This document shows positions 8,342-17,470 of a DNA stretch of 64,000 nt, piece after piece (the first letter of the stretch is position 1; each line of letters starts with the position of its first letter). Origin of the DNA: Anaerocolumna sp. AGMB13020. Its GTDB lineage: Bacteria; Bacillota; Clostridia; Lachnospirales; Lachnospiraceae. The DNA lies in the NCBI RefSeq assembly GCF_033100115.1, contig NZ_CP136910.1:2232001-2296000 (forward strand). Reading direction: 5' to 3'. Made by a program: the position numbers and the translations under genes. Below the pieces are notes generated by a model. The model did not search any database. It was not told the DNA's origin and saw only the letters and a list, made by a program, of their open reading frames with translations.

Positions 8342-10330
8342 TCAGATAAATTCAACAGTATATGATAGCTTAGTAGTTCCAGAGTTTTTCTCGATAAGAG
8401 CCTTTAATCTTCGGAATGTCTCATCTTTTAAAGAAATATCATCCTTAAAAGCAGAATCTCTGAATATAAATTTAATAGGTAGTGGGTCAATTGCTGCTAA
8501 CTTATCAACTATCTCTTCTGTAATGAACGTTTCCAGACATACAAGATAACTGCTGGCATATAAATAGGTTCGTTCTCCAATACCTTCTAGATTTTCTAGT
8601 GTTTCTGATAAAGAAACATCACGCTGTCTAAGCATTAACTCATAAACAATATCAATATCATTTGTGTTTGGCATGAAATCTGCAAGGTCAGGCGTAGTCT
8701 CTAATTGTGTAATGTCTAGCTGTCCCATATCTAATATAGAATTCCACTTAATATTGGTATCTGCCATTTTGAACAGCTTAAAACCTATATCAATTGAAGA
8801 ATTAGGATTATCTTCTCTAATTTTTTCTCCAGCTCTTCGAATTCGTTCTTTACCAATTTCACAAATATTTTTAAACCCAAGATTATATGCTTCTGTCTTT
8901 TCGTCACATTCCTCTGGCCATTGAATCATAACAAACTTTCTTCTTGTATTCTCAATGCTATTTACTATCATCACCGCATGAGCCATTGAAGCTGAACCTG
9001 AGAAGAAATCCATTACTATATCAGAATCGGAAGTCCCCATATAAACTAATTTTGTTAAATAATCTACTGGTTTTGGATAATCAAAAGCTGCATTACCCAT
9101 AATTTCCTTGAATGTTCTTCTTCCAACATCAGTTGACAACTCTCCTCCTTGCCATACTGATTTTGCTTTCGAACTGCGCTCTTCTATATCTCCATCTTCT
9201 TCTTCGTCATCAGAATTGATTGGGTTCATTGCTGGATTTAAATAAACTCTATGTTCAATTCCCCACCTTCCTGCAATGTTAGAGTATCTAGGTTCAAGTA
9301 TTGCCAAATTAGCTTTAACACGTTCCTTCCCCCATCTCCAACGGCCATCACTTCCATCACCACGCAAAGGTAAAATTTCAATTGTATTTTCTTGCCTTTC
9401 TAAAAAACACTCCTTTGTTAACTCATTGTAATATATAGGAAAATACATATTAGGTCTATCTTCTCGTCTATCTGGTCTTCCCCTTTTTCTCAAATCTCTC
9501 AGCTGATACTTGTTACCATTTTCATCTTCCTTATCAAACTTATTCCTTTGTTCTTCAGTAAGCGGTAACCCATTGGATTCAAACAATGCTTTCCCATAAA
9601 TTAATAAATATTCATGGCAAGTTGCGATATTTTTCTTATCATTTCGCCCCTTTAGATTATTTACAATAGAAAGCTGACCCACAAATCCTTCTTCACCAAA
9701 TATCTCATCACATACTTTTTTTAAATTATGAACTTCATTATCATCAATACTTATAAATATCGCTCCATCTTCAGTTAACAAATCTTTTGCAATTTTTAGT
9801 CTAGGATATATATTATCTAACCATCTAGCATGAAATCTATTACTTGACTTACTATTAATTGTATACCTTTCTCCCGATATATTAGCATTACCTTCTTCGA
9901 AAGAACTCTTCTTCTCAGAAACAGTAAAATTATCATTATAAACAAAATCATTTCCCGTATTATATGGTGGATCAATATAAATCATTTTGATTGCACCATA
10001 ATAATTCTGACGGAGCAACTTCAATACTTCAAGATTATCTCCTTCGATATATAAATTTTTTGTAGTAGCAGTATCTTTACTATCTTCCGGAATATATTTT
10101 AATGTCTTTCCAATAATATCTTCCTGTGCTATTTTCTTTGCATTTTTCTTTCCCGCCCAAGTCAGTTCATACTTCTCACTACCTGCCTCAGAAAATTGTC
10201 CTAACTCTTCTTTTAAAGCCTCAAAATCAACCTCTCCATCTTTTATTGCTGACGGAAATAATTGTGCCAGCTTTTTTACATTATCCCCCACAATGTTGTT
10301 TATACCTTGTTGTACTTTTTCATAACCCAT
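8342..10330 (-). CDS. mod: Type III DNA adenine methyltransferase, Mod subunit
   Basis: A 662-residue beta-class N6-adenine methyltransferase that gives sequence specificity to the type III system. Catalytic motif IV DPPYNTG is at about 120-126 and the SAM-binding motif I (DFFSGSAS) follows much later in the chain, the order diagnostic of the beta class; the stretch between them is the target-recognition region. The ATG at 10330 is chosen because AGGAGG lies about 9 bases upstream, 17 bases after the DUF4391 stop; the longer open frame to 10417 would overlap that gene. The recognition sequence cannot be read from the protein. Confidence 0.95.
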   Translation of the reverse strand: MGYEKVQQGINNIVGDNVKKLAQLFPSAIKDGEVDFEALKEELGQFSEAGSEKYELTWAGKKNAKKIAQEDIIGKTLKYIPEDSKDTATTKNLYIEGDNLEVLKLLRQNYYGAIKMIYIDPPYNTGNDFVYNDNFTVSEKKSSFEEGNANISGERYTINSKSSNRFHARWLDNIYPRLKIAKDLLTEDGAIFISIDDNEVHNLKKVCDEIFGEEGFVGQLSIVNNLKGRNDKKNIATCHEYLLIYGKALFESNGLPLTEEQRNKFDKEDENGNKYQLRDLRKRGRPDRREDRPNMYFPIYYNELTKECFLERQENTIEILPLRGDGSDGRWRWGKERVKANLAILEPRYSNIAGRWGIEHRVYLNPAMNPINSDDEEEDGDIEERSSKAKSVWQGGELSTDVGRRTFKEIMGNAAFDYPKPVDYLTKLVYMGTSDSDIVMDFFSGSASMAHAVMIVNSIENTRRKFVMIQWPEECDEKTEAYNLGFKNICEIGKERIRRAGEKIREDNPNSSIDIGFKLFKMADTNIKWNSILDMGQLDITQLETTPDLADFMPNTNDIDIVYELMLRQRDVSLSETLENLEGIGERTYLYASSYLVCLETFITEEIVDKLAAIDPLPIKFIFRDSAFKDDISLKDETFRRLKALIEKNSGTTKLSYTVEFI

Positions 10331-10346
10331 TGTATGTAGCCTCCTG

Positions 10347-11066
10347 TTAATATCTTTCTTCATCCAATAACTTAATTTCTTCTTTAATTCTTTGGTTAAT
10401 ACTAACCTTTTCCGCATTCGTAACGACTCTTGTAAGCATCATCCGCTCATCAACTAACCCTTTATAATATAAGAGCATTCTTCCTGTTCTATTGGCATCA
10501 TACCAGACATTGCTATCCATTATCTCCACCGTGTTAGCGTATGCCTTTTCATTATTAAGCAGATAAATCTTGGCGTAAATCTCTTTATAGAAATTAATTT
10601 TATCTGTTTTATTCTTAACCTTGGTAAAATCGATATAGGAAAACAATCTATCTCTTTTCGAATCCGGTAATCCTACGGGATAACTTTCAGTCATTTCGCT
10701 ACACTCAACAACAATTTGTGTATTATCCTGCTGATTCAGCCTCTTTAATGATAGGGAATATGCTTCATCCATAGAATCATGTAATCTTATTACACACAAA
10801 GGCTTAATCAGCCCTTGGTAGATTCCTGCTAAAAAGGCAGCATCCTTCATACTTCTAATTTCAATATCATAAAACTGAATTACCTGACAACGATATTCAT
10901 CATTCACAACTGAAGGTATTTCCTCTCCAACAATCTGATAGGTAAGCTGTACCTTCTTAATCGAATCCCTTATTCGCTTCTTCTGTTCAGGTTTTAAATC
11001 CTTCGGTATAAAGTCCTTTAATACAATATTGACGCCTGCCTTGTATTGTTCTGGTATTTTAAACAT
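10347..11066 (-). CDS. DUF4391 domain protein of the type III restriction operon
   Basis: A 239-residue protein resembling the DUF4391 family, which repeatedly occurs between a SNF2-type helicase and a type III Mod gene; its biochemical role is not established. Features are an N-terminal helical part with FIPKDLKPEQKKRIRDSI, a beta-rich middle (VIQFYDIEIR) and a C-terminal helix ending RIKEEIKLLDE. There is no catalytic motif, signal or membrane segment. Its ATG directly abuts the TAA of the helicase gene, implying translational coupling. A scaffold or loader joining helicase and Mod-Res is one possibility (inference). Confidence 0.8.
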   Translation of the reverse strand: MFKIPEQYKAGVNIVLKDFIPKDLKPEQKKRIRDSIKKVQLTYQIVGEEIPSVVNDEYRCQVIQFYDIEIRSMKDAAFLAGIYQGLIKPLCVIRLHDSMDEAYSLSLKRLNQQDNTQIVVECSEMTESYPVGLPDSKRDRLFSYIDFTKVKNKTDKINFYKEIYAKIYLLNNEKAYANTVEIMDSNVWYDANRTGRMLLYYKGLVDERMMLTRVVTNAEKVSINQRIKEEIKLLDEERY

Positions 11067-14000
11067 TTATTCCACCACCAAAAATGATATTAATTCAAAA
11101 TCATCCGCTGTTTCTCCAGCAAAAGCATTGTTAAATCCATTAAAATCAAACATATTCTGAACAGCCTTTGATTCCTCTTCTCCTTTAATTGAGCGAATTG
11201 CTTTATTTAAAAGGTCTGAATAGAAACCCATCTTTGTAGCATTCTTCGTTCGTTCAAAGAACTTTCCGAACAAGTCCATAATAGGTTTGTCTTTGCCATA
11301 ACAAAGCTTTCGGAATTGTTTTACAACCTCTCTTGCTTGTCCATTTCCATATAATACTGTTCCATCATTTTGTATGTAAATTAAATAATATGGATACAAA
11401 GAGCTATCTGACTTCGGCTTATCCATAAGATTACTATGCTTGAAGCAGAAAAGAACGCCCGGCTTCTCATCGCCAGTTACAGAATAAATGCCCTTCGGAG
11501 TCTTTTTCATCTCTGGATTAGAATTAACGTAATCCGATAGTTCGTACAAATACTCATTCATGTTTAAGTCTGTAAGTGACAGGTTTTCATTTGCGTCCTC
11601 AATATCAATAACTTCTTCTTTTAGCCTTTCCAATTGACGCTTTCTGAAGTTAAAATCGTTCATCTCAGGTGTAAGAATATTCTCATCACCGGTAGAAACA
11701 AGATTTAATGTTGTCATCTTACCCTTAACCCGCTGTTCCAAACCCAGGTATTCGTTTAATTCCATGTTTGGGAAGAAATTAATCATCTGAATATTACTAT
11801 TCTTACTACCAATACGGTCAATTCTTCCAAAACGCTGAATCAATGATACCGGATTCCATTGAATGTCAAAGTTTATTACAGTATCACAATCCTGTAAATT
11901 TTGACCTTCCGATATACAGTCAGTACCAATAAGCAAATCAATCTGTTCTTCTCCTGGTATTTCCTTCTTCATCTTAGACAACGGTGAAAAAGCGCATAAT
12001 ACAGAATTAAAATCTGCATCCACTTTTCGATTATTACACTTTATGTTTCTACCCGTAATACAGGCTGTGTGAATTCCTAGTCCAAGCATCTCATCAGCTA
12101 ACGAATCGTACAAGTAATCAGCTGTATCAGCAAAAGCAGTAAATACTATTATTTTTTTATTACCAGCATTGTAAGGCGTTTCTTTTACCTTTTTAATTAT
12201 TCTTTCCTTTAAATCCCTTAGTTTTTGGTCTCTTTCATTATCAAGTATCTTCTTTGCATTCTTATAGATTGCCTGAAGAATATACTTATCACTGGCCAAA
12301 TCCTCCAAATAATCATCCACTCTTAAATGGCGAACATCTATCTCATATTTACCCTCTAAATATACTTCCTCATTTTCATATTCGTCGAAGTCATTGTAAT
12401 TTTCATCAACAGTACCGCCACCTTTTCTAAGAAGATGTTCTGTTCTTTCAATTCTTTCTAATAAACGGCGGAGGGTTTCCTCGAAGGAATATACAGAACT
12501 TTCCAATCGTTTAAATAAATTAAAACGATGAAGAACAATCATACCACTGGACTGAATATCAAAGTTCAAGTTACTACCGCGCTTACCTTTAATGTTATAT
12601 TTATCTATGTAAATCTTCTTGGCATCTTCTTTGATATATTTCGTAGGAGTATATACGCTAAGAATTAAAGCCTCCAGCAATTCATTGGTTTCCTTAAAAT
12701 TCAGCAAATCCCCCTCTGTATCAATATCGCTTCGAAGTGTATCTGGTTTATTCTTTTCAGGGAACTTTCCTACATCTTTATTACCATAAAAACTCATGAT
12801 ATGCTTACGGCTTCTTGCAATCGTCATCATTTCAAGTAGTTTATAAAATTCTGATGGAAGACTGTCTAGCAATTCATCTTTATTATGCCCGAGTCTTCTT
12901 TCCCATACATTAATGCTTGCAGATGTTTTTCTAAGCAAATTATCTATACTCTGAATTCCATCTTCTTCAAATGCAAAATCCTTGTCCCCAGTAATGACAC
13001 TAATCTGATTCTTCAGGTCTACCAGGCTATTATTTACCGGTGTCGCTGATAGCAAAAGTACTTTTGTATTATTATTTCCACGCTTAATAACATCCTGCAT
13101 CAGCCTAGCATATCTTGTCATAATAAGCTGGTCATCCTCATCATATCTGTCATTACGATTTCGAAAATTATGAGATTCATCAATAACTACCAAATCGTAT
13201 AAACCCCAATCAAATTTCTTCAAGTCCTGACCGGAGCGTGACATACCATTATATCTCGATAAATCAGTATGAAACATGATTCGATAATTAAATGATTCAT
13301 GTAAGAATGAATCTTTATAGTCTCCACGAAATGAATTCCAGTTATCATAGAGCTTTGCCGGTGTGAGAACCAAAACTCTATTCATCCCAATTTCAAAGTA
13401 TTTAATGATAGCAAGAGCTTCAAATGTCTTACCAAGACCAACTGAATCCGCTATAATACAACCACCATATTTGTTAAGCTTACGAATAGCTGATACGACA
13501 CAATCTTTCTGAAAGTTGAAGAGAGCATTCCATATTTCAGTTTTCTTAAATCTTTGGCTATCCTTTTCAAATCTCTCTACACCAACATCCAATTGGTTTC
13601 CGAACAGTTCATTTAACGTAAAGTAGTATAAGAATTCTGGTGAATGCTCCTTGTATACATATTTCAAGCTTGCTAACAGCTCTTCTTTATAATCCAATGA
13701 AACCTGCTCATTAAACCATACCCGCTTAAATGTACTCAACGCATTCACGATTTGCTCTTTATCAGCAATACCACTTAAGATTGTATCAAAATTAATATTA
13801 TTAAGTCCGTCCCTACTCATCTTCTTAGATACTTCCAATGAAGAGGAACCTTGAATCATAAAATCATCATCAATTATAAGCACGTTGCCATTAATACGAA
13901 CGCTTGGTCTTACTCTGCGGACATTAACATGCTTCTCGATGAAGTCATGCATATTCCTCGCCTTAGAAAAATGCTGAAGTTTATTTTTCTCCGTTATATC

Positions 14001-14252
14001 ATATGAATTAAATAAAATATCGGTAGGGTTCATTTCAAATTCATGCGATATCTCTGCCTGATGTGGCAAGAGATTAATATCTCTTATGACAATATTGATT
14101 TCTTTTACATTATGTAGATTCTTTTCCAATAAGGAAAATACAGAAATAGTCAGCTTATCATTTACAATATTTACCACTGCATTCTTCTTTGTTTGAAGAA
14201 TTTCATTAATTTTTTCTATCATCTGTTCATTTGAGTTTATAGCGTTAATCAT
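11067..14252 (-). CDS. SNF2-family helicase with N-terminal PLD-like domain
   Basis: A 1061-residue protein and first gene of the restriction operon. Residues 1-160 resemble a phospholipase-D-like fold, but the HKD signature is degenerate: where H-x-K-x4-D would be expected the chain reads NGNVLIIDDDF followed by QGSSSLE, so this domain is probably non-catalytic. The SNF2/DEAD motor follows: Walker A ADSVGLGKT at 268-276, DESH at 358-361, LLSATPVN, and motif VI QRFGRIDRIGS. The C-terminal 300 residues are unassigned. It should be a dsDNA translocase. The ATG at 14252 has GGAAAGGA 7-8 bases upstream. Such helicases accompany type III Mod/Res with DUF4391 in many genomes; the job here is inferred from context. 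Confidence 0.88.
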   Translation of the reverse strand: MINAINSNEQMIEKINEILQTKKNAVVNIVNDKLTISVFSLLEKNLHNVKEINIVIRDINLLPHQAEISHEFEMNPTDILFNSYDITEKNKLQHFSKARNMHDFIEKHVNVRRVRPSVRINGNVLIIDDDFMIQGSSSLEVSKKMSRDGLNNINFDTILSGIADKEQIVNALSTFKRVWFNEQVSLDYKEELLASLKYVYKEHSPEFLYYFTLNELFGNQLDVGVERFEKDSQRFKKTEIWNALFNFQKDCVVSAIRKLNKYGGCIIADSVGLGKTFEALAIIKYFEIGMNRVLVLTPAKLYDNWNSFRGDYKDSFLHESFNYRIMFHTDLSRYNGMSRSGQDLKKFDWGLYDLVVIDESHNFRNRNDRYDEDDQLIMTRYARLMQDVIKRGNNNTKVLLLSATPVNNSLVDLKNQISVITGDKDFAFEEDGIQSIDNLLRKTSASINVWERRLGHNKDELLDSLPSEFYKLLEMMTIARSRKHIMSFYGNKDVGKFPEKNKPDTLRSDIDTEGDLLNFKETNELLEALILSVYTPTKYIKEDAKKIYIDKYNIKGKRGSNLNFDIQSSGMIVLHRFNLFKRLESSVYSFEETLRRLLERIERTEHLLRKGGGTVDENYNDFDEYENEEVYLEGKYEIDVRHLRVDDYLEDLASDKYILQAIYKNAKKILDNERDQKLRDLKERIIKKVKETPYNAGNKKIIVFTAFADTADYLYDSLADEMLGLGIHTACITGRNIKCNNRKVDADFNSVLCAFSPLSKMKKEIPGEEQIDLLIGTDCISEGQNLQDCDTVINFDIQWNPVSLIQRFGRIDRIGSKNSNIQMINFFPNMELNEYLGLEQRVKGKMTTLNLVSTGDENILTPEMNDFNFRKRQLERLKEEVIDIEDANENLSLTDLNMNEYLYELSDYVNSNPEMKKTPKGIYSVTGDEKPGVLFCFKHSNLMDKPKSDSSLYPYYLIYIQNDGTVLYGNGQAREVVKQFRKLCYGKDKPIMDLFGKFFERTKNATKMGFYSDLLNKAIRSIKGEEESKAVQNMFDFNGFNNAFAGETADDFELISFLVVE

Positions 14253-14268
14253 TCTGGTTCCTTTCCGA

Positions 14269-14290
14269 GTTATCGTACAGTAACGATAAC
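14269..14290. promoter_or_regulatory. 22-bp palindrome, candidate operator of the restriction operon
   Basis: GTTATCGT, six bases, ACGATAAC: perfect 8-bp arms. The site ends 17 bases before the helicase ATG, just upstream of its ribosome site. A TATAAT hexamer (minus strand) at 14318-14323 could be the -10 box, although no convincing -35 is seen. The position suits a repressor or controller-protein operator, or a small translation-blocking hairpin. Confidence 0.5.
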
Positions 14291-14471
14291 ACTAAGAAGT
14301 TATAGGATTATCCATTCATTATATTCTCATCATGTTGCCGGTATTAATTTACGTACATGAAACATTCGCTTCATTTTACACAATTAATTCATTCTTCATT
14401 ATAAATCATGTTACGAGATTTAAAAAGCTATTTTTACAGAATTCAACATAATATCTTCAAGAGCAACTGCA

Positions 14472-14852
14472 TTATTCATTACTTGCTACTCCATCCAGTA
14501 AATCAAAAGAATTCGCTCCTGTATTAACGATATTCGGAAAACGAGATAAATATATACTAAACTCATTTGACTCCTCTGATCCAAATTGATTTAGAAGAGT
14601 CAGTAACAATGCAATTAAAGTAGTAAAGTGAACTGCATATTGATATTGAAACTTTGAGACCTTCAGGAACATACTAGTCTCAGCCCAAGCCCAAAACAAC
14701 CGGAGGAAAACACCCTTCGGTTGCAAAAACATTATTATCCCAACACTTGACAAAGAGCAAAAAAAGAATCCCCTGTTTCCAAGAGATCCTTTCAAATATA
14801 CTTTATTATTTGGTTGTAAGTTGGTCGTAAATTTTGGCCTTTGTTTTCTCAA
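14472..14852 (-). other. Doubtful 126-codon ORF at the island/lysS junction
   Basis: An open frame fills the gap between lysS and the restriction operon. The translation is atypical at the start (TTNLQPNN) and more gene-like at the end (FGSEESNEFSIYLSRF). It matches nothing I recognise, has no ribosome site and begins 20 bases after lysS stops. It may be the tail of a disrupted gene fused to junction sequence. The rest of the 618-base gap holds only the palindrome and possible -10 box described separately. Confidence 0.25.
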
Positions 14853-14871
14853 ACCCGCATAAATACAGGCT

Positions 14872-16380
14872 TTACTTCTCCAATGTCTTCATCGTCGGGA
14901 ACAAAAGTACATCCCTAATCGCCGCAGAATCCGTCAGCAGCATTACAAGACGGTCAATTCCAATACCAATACCACCAGTTGGCGGCATACCATATTCCAA
15001 TGCCGTCAGGAAATCTTCATCCATAGAATTGGCTTCTTCATCACCCGCAGCCTTTAAAGCCTCCTGAGCCTCAAAACGGCCTCTCTGATCAATGGGATCA
15101 TTTAACTCAGAGAATGCATTCGCCATCTCTCTCTTCGTTATAAATAACTCGAATCTCTCAGTAAAGTCAGGTGCTTCCGGCTTTCTCTTGGCAAGGGGTG
15201 AAATCTCTACCGGATGATCCATGATAAAGGTCGGCTGTACCAGATTCTCTTCTACGAATTCCTCGAAGAAAAGATTAATGATATCACCCTTCTTATGTCT
15301 GTCTTCAAATGCAACATGATGCTCTTTTGCAATTGCTTTTGCCTCTTCCTCTGTTTTTACCTCAGAGAAATCAACACCGGAATATTTCTTAACAGCCTCT
15401 AACATGGTCATTCTCTCGAAAGGCTTGCTTAAGTCTATAACAACACCATCATAGGAAATCGTAGTTGTGCCGAGTACATTCTGTGCAACGGTACGGTACA
15501 ACTCTTCTGCAAGATCCATCATACCATAATAATCTGTATAAGCCTGATAGAGCTCCAACAGTGTAAATTCAGGATTGTGTCTTACGGAAAGCCCCTCATT
15601 ACGGAATACTCTTCCGATTTCATACACTCTCTCAAGTCCGCCGACAATCAGTCTCTTCAGGTATAACTCTAAAGAAATACGTAAATGGATGTCTTCATCC
15701 AGCGCGTTATGGTGAGTGAAGAAAGGTTTTGCGGCTGCTCCGCCTGCATTAGGAACCAGAACAGGTGTCTCTACCTCAATAAAGTTCTTTCCATCCAGAT
15801 ACTTTCTGATTTCTCTGATGATGAGTGAACGTTTGATAAAGGTATCCTTTACTTCCGGATTCACGATCAAGTCAACATATCTCTGACGATATCTGACATC
15901 GGTATCCTTCAGTCCGTGATATTTTTCAGGCAGTATCTGAAGGCTCTTTGTTAAAAGAACAATGCTCGTAACCTTTACGGAAATCTCTTCTGTATGAGTC
16001 TTAAATACCTCACCGGTAATACCAATGATATCACCCATGTCATATTTTTTGAACTCAGCATAAAGTTCTTCTCCGATTGCGTCTTTTCTTACATACACCT
16101 GGATATTTCCTTTGATATCCTGGATATTGCAAAAAGAGGCCTTACCCATTACACGTTTGGACATGATACGTCCGGCAATGGATACTTCCTTGCCTTCCAG
16201 GGTTTCAAATTCCGCTTCGATATCTTTCGACTGGTGTGTCACCTGGTATTTCATTATCTGAAAAGGATCCTTGCCGTTTTCCTTTAATTCGGAAAGCTTG
16301 TTCCTTCTTACCTTCAAAAGCTCATTTAGCTCCTGTTCTGTCTGCACCTTTTCCTGCGCCTGTATCTTTTCCTCAGCCAC
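14872..16380 (-). CDS. lysS: Lysyl-tRNA synthetase, class II
   Basis: A 502-residue cytoplasmic enzyme that charges tRNA-Lys. The N-terminal OB-fold anticodon-binding domain spans about 50-160 ([11 protein letters not shown]). The class II catalytic core follows with motif 2 [18 protein letters not shown] and motif 3 [12 protein letters not shown]. Length is typical. Translation starts at GTG (16380) with AAGGA upstream. It follows greA by 39 bases and is transcribed from the greA promoter, a common arrangement in Clostridia. The gene is intact to its last codon although an accessory island begins immediately downstream, so its 3' end may have served as an integration point (inference). Confidence 0.98.
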   Translation of the reverse strand: MAEEKIQAQEKVQTEQELNELLKVRRNKLSELKENGKDPFQIMKYQVTHQSKDIEAEFETLEGKEVSIAGRIMSKRVMGKASFCNIQDIKGNIQVYVRKDAIGEELYAEFKKYDMGDIIGITGEVFKTHTEEISVKVTSIVLLTKSLQILPEKYHGLKDTDVRYRQRYVDLIVNPEVKDTFIKRSLIIREIRKYLDGKNFIEVETPVLVPNAGGAAAKPFFTHHNALDEDIHLRISLELYLKRLIVGGLERVYEIGRVFRNEGLSVRHNPEFTLLELYQAYTDYYGMMDLAEELYRTVAQNVLGTTTISYDGVVIDLSKPFERMTMLEAVKKYSGVDFSEVKTEEEAKAIAKEHHVAFEDRHKKGDIINLFFEEFVEENLVQPTFIMDHPVEISPLAKRKPEAPDFTERFELFITKREMANAFSELNDPIDQRGRFEAQEALKAAGDEEANSMDEDFLTALEYGMPPTGGIGIGIDRLVMLLTDSAAIRDVLLFPTMKTLEK

Positions 16381-16419
16381 TTTTCTTCATCCTTTCCTTT
16401 TTACATCAGTTGGATCTGC

Positions 16420-16902
16420 TTAGTTGGACTTCTGTATTTCCAGTATCTTGTACTCTAGCATACCGGAATGAGTCTCAACATTAACAATATCCCCAACTCT
16501 TGCACCAATCAAGGCTCTTCCGACCGGTGATTCATTGGAGATCTTTCCTTTAAGACTATTTGCTTCCGTAGAACCTACGATTTTATATTCCATCTCATCA
16601 TCAAATTCTATATCAAGTATTCTAACTTTACACCCTATATTAATTACGTCAACCTCAACTTCGTCTTCCACAACGACTTCGGCGTTTTTCAGGATTTTAT
16701 CTATCTCTTCGATTCTTGCTTCAATCTCTCTCTGCTCGTCTTTTGCTGCATCATATTCTGCATTCTCGGATAAATCACCCTGTTCTCTGGCTTCCTTTAT
16801 CTTCTGTGCAACCTCTTTACGTTTGTTGACTTTTAAATCTTGTAGTTCGTTCTCTAAAAGTCTTAATCCCTCATAGGTCAAAATGTTCTTTTTTTCTGCC
16901 AT
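16420..16902 (-). CDS. greA: Transcription elongation factor GreA
   Basis: A 160-residue factor that enters the RNA polymerase secondary channel and stimulates cleavage of backtracked transcripts. The N-terminal coiled-coil carries the acidic tip pair in EYDAAKDEQ (residues about 50-58), preceded by REQGDLSENAEY; the C-terminal FKBP-like domain includes GKISNESPVGRALIGARVGD. Length and motifs are canonical. The ATG at 16902 has GGAGGAAGGG upstream. First gene of a greA-lysS unit. Confidence 0.97.
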   Translation of the reverse strand: MAEKKNILTYEGLRLLENELQDLKVNKRKEVAQKIKEAREQGDLSENAEYDAAKDEQREIEARIEEIDKILKNAEVVVEDEVEVDVINIGCKVRILDIEFDDEMEYKIVGSTEANSLKGKISNESPVGRALIGARVGDIVNVETHSGMLEYKILEIQKSN

Positions 16903-16952
16903 ATTTAAACACCCTTCCTCCGTTTCAATCGTATTAACGATACATTCAAAGT

Positions 16953-16981
16953 ATTATAACTTATCACTAGTATGTTGTCAA
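16953..16981 (-). promoter_or_regulatory. Sigma-A promoter of greA-lysS
   Basis: On the minus strand TTGACA (16976-16981), a 17-base spacer and TATAAT (16953-16958): both hexamers match the consensus perfectly. Transcription should start near 16946, giving a leader of about 45 bases before greA. Confidence 0.9.
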
Positions 16982-17255
16982 TAATTTTGCTGATGTCTCT
17001 TACGGTACTTTATATATTATCATGGTTGAACAAAAATTATTCCGCAAGTTATGATTAACTTTATTGTGACTTTTATACCAAAATTATTATATTTTTTAAT
17101 TTGAGGATTTTGCTGTTTTTGTAACAATTTCATAGAACATATTACAGGAATTCCTTCATATATTATGACGATTTTGGTGTTTTTTACTAGTTTTATCGCT
17201 GTAAAAAAGAGTAAGGAGTGATTTATTAAAAATTTGAATAAGTACGAATTAACTC

Positions 17256-17284
17256 TTTACACGACTGTCGAATAGTGTTATTCT
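17256..17284 (+). promoter_or_regulatory. Probable promoter of the pyruvate:ferredoxin oxidoreductase gene
   Basis: TTTACA (17256-17261), 17-base spacer, TATTCT (17279-17284). Transcription would start near 17291, leaving a 180-base leader. The region from 16982 to 17255, between the two divergent promoters, is very AT-rich and shows no gene. Confidence 0.55.
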
Positions 17285-17378
17285 CTACTATAGGTATTCC
17301 ACTGGATTTTCTTATTTTTCAGGTTTGCAGGAAATCGGTTCTTTACCAAATAAAGCTAGTTACATAATTAACAATGTT

Positions 17379-17445
17379 CAGTAATTGAGGCGCACAATGA
17401 GGTGACTCATTATTTTTGTTGTATTCTAAACTCTCTCGATTACTG
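17379..17445 (+). promoter_or_regulatory. Structured leader with terminator-like hairpin upstream of nifJ
   Basis: An 11-bp stem pairs CAGTAATTGAG (17379-17389) with CTCGATTACTG (17435-17445, one G-U pair). Inside it is a second hairpin, AATGAG-GTGA-CTCATT (17396-17411), followed by ATTTTTG. The outer stem ends 9 bases before the AAGGAGG ribosome site at 17454-17460. It could be an attenuator, an mRNA-stabilising structure or a translation control element. Confidence 0.5.
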
Positions 17446-17470
17446 CATTCATCAAGGAGGATAATATAAC

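Noticed and set aside
10331..10417. Longer N-terminus for Mod
   Set aside because: It would overlap the DUF4391 gene by 71 bases and has no ribosome site, whereas ATG 10330 has AGGAGG.
11067..14252. DISARM or BREX assignment of the restriction island
   Set aside because: No drmA/drmB (DUF1998), pglZ or brxC-like genes are seen; Mod and Res are clearly type III.
16982..17255. Small gene or RNA between greA and nifJ
   Set aside because: Only AT-rich sequence with the two divergent promoters; no frame, hairpin or conserved RNA motif was found in this part.
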